From contig NZ_LIXJ01000019.1 of the NCBI RefSeq assembly GCF_001905795.1, positions 62,001 to 126,000 of the forward strand: 64,000 nucleotides of DNA. The letters are read 5' to 3'. The notes under the pieces are model-generated. The model had not been told where the DNA came from and made no database searches. It saw only the letters and a list, made by a program, of their open reading frames with translations. This document shows, piece after piece, positions 63,421 through 64,000 of the stretch (its first letter is position 1; the number at the start of each line of letters is the position of its first letter). The translations under genes were made by a program, and so were the position numbers. This DNA comes from Streptomyces sp. CB01580 (lineage in GTDB: Bacteria > Actinomycetota > Actinomycetes > Streptomycetales > Streptomycetaceae).

Positions 63421-64000
63421 ATGAACCCGCACCTCAGGGCGATCACCCGCGAGGAACACCTGGCATTCGTCGCGAGCAGGCCCGCCGTGAGCCATATGCA
63501 GGTTCCGTCGTGGGGCGATGTGAAACCCGACTGGCGCGCGGAGAGCATCGGCTGGTTCGAACCGGACAGCACCGGCCGGGAACAGCTCACCGGAGCGGCG
63601 CTCGTGCTCCACCGCCCGATCCCCCGCACGAGGCGCACGCTGGCCTATCTGCCGGAGGGCCCCGTCATCGACTGGAACGACCCCGACCCGGGGCGGTGGC
63701 TCGGGCCGATGCTGGCGCATCTGAAGTCGGGCGGCGCGTTCGCGGTGCGCATGGGCCCCCCGGTGATCGCCCGGTACTGGGATGCCGGGACCGTCAAGGA
63801 GGCCGTCGCGGACCCGGCGGCCCGGCGCCTGCGCCACGTGCGGGCGGACGCGGACGATCCGCGGGCCGCCGCGCTCGTCGACCGGCTGCGCGGGATGGGC
63901 TGGCAACGGGGCGCGGAGGACGGCGAGGACGGCTTCGCCGCCGGACAGCCCCGGTACGTCTTCCAGGTGCCGCTCGCCGGGCGGTCGCTGGAGGAGGTCC
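63421..64000 (+). CDS. FemAB/FemX-like aminoacyl-tRNA peptidyltransferase, partial
   Basis: The first 193 codons of a gene that runs off the window. It opens MNPHLRAITREEHLAFVASR, then SHMQVPSWGDVKPDW, which is the FemX/FemAB start (tQsxxWgxvK pattern). RTLAYLPEGPVIDW and AFAVRMGPPVIARYW follow. The family adds the interpeptide amino acid to lipid II using aminoacyl-tRNA; in Streptomyces the bridge is one glycine. GGAG lies 7 nt before the ATG. The preceding 255 nt are purine-rich and hold no gene. Confidence 0.85.
   Translation, partial: MNPHLRAITREEHLAFVASRPAVSHMQVPSWGDVKPDWRAESIGWFEPDSTGREQLTGAALVLHRPIPRTRRTLAYLPEGPVIDWNDPDPGRWLGPMLAHLKSGGAFAVRMGPPVIARYWDAGTVKEAVADPAARRLRHVRADADDPRAAALVDRLRGMGWQRGAEDGEDGFAAGQPRYVFQVPLAGRSLEEV

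Overview
The window is a chromosomal segment of a Streptomyces-type actinomycete. The evidence is a very high GC content (about 70% or more by eye), strong GC bias at third codon positions with long mirror ORFs opposite real genes, frequent GTG starts, ATGA/GTGA overlaps, and typical families: DUF397/XRE pairs, SpoIIE-HATPase sensor phosphatases, an LAETG-anchored surface protein and an ectABCD operon. As I recall it, the order pit - small Pit-linked gene - cob genes - surface protein - ectABCD resembles the SCO1845-SCO1867 part of the S. coelicolor chromosome. I could not check this.

Layout. 1-187 holds nothing I recognise. 188-6242 carries a small HTH protein, an ABC-F ATPase, a YpfJ-type zinc peptidase, a HEAT-like protein of unknown function and an alpha/beta hydrolase. 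6587-8412 is a phosphate unit: a candidate PHO box, a PiT transporter and a small membrane protein. A 158-bp palindromic MITE-like element flanked by CTAG sits exactly at the PiT stop codon. 8585-26964 is a cobalamin operon of 13 genes: riboswitch, leader ORF, cobD, cobQ, cobN, a chelatase ChlI/D fusion, cobO, cobB, cobI, cobM, cobL, a cbiG-cobJ fusion, cobH, cbiX and a cobC-like gene. Most genes are translationally coupled, and the operon ends in a hairpin. 27186-30894 holds a sortase-anchored surface protein, an amidohydrolase and a PLP enzyme. 31234-34574 is ectABCD, ending in a 16-bp hairpin. 34679-44484 is mixed: a VOC fusion protein, a sensor phosphatase, a divergent old-yellow-enzyme/MarR pair with two matching operators, an aminotransferase, a FrnE-type DsbA, an MscL channel with a zinc ribbon and an unknown membrane protein. 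44474-46508 is a whiJ-like regulator locus (ATPase, XRE, DUF397) with a visible duplication-deletion scar. 46774-54304 has a small membrane protein, an aldehyde dehydrogenase/IclR pair, a penicillin-binding protein, an MFS transporter and a double TerD protein.

The most striking region is 54402-56457: a bacterial Ro60 (TROVE) gene preceded, on the same strand, by three tandem structured RNAs. All three share an outer stem, a GTGCG-type internal loop, a 9-bp stem and a T(A/C)CTTCC element. Two of them carry a complete tRNA mimic in permuted order (T-arm, closed acceptor hairpin, D-arm), as in YrlA-type Y RNAs. The middle one is a compact 69-nt version without it. This looks like a Ro ribonucleoprotein operon with three Y RNAs.

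The right end has a Tat-exported PhoX-like protein, a second copy of the HEAT-like family, a secreted endonuclease/exonuclease/phosphatase-family protein followed by a five-unit 30-bp tandem repeat, a monooxygenase-fold protein and the start of a FemX/FemAB-type gene that runs off the window.
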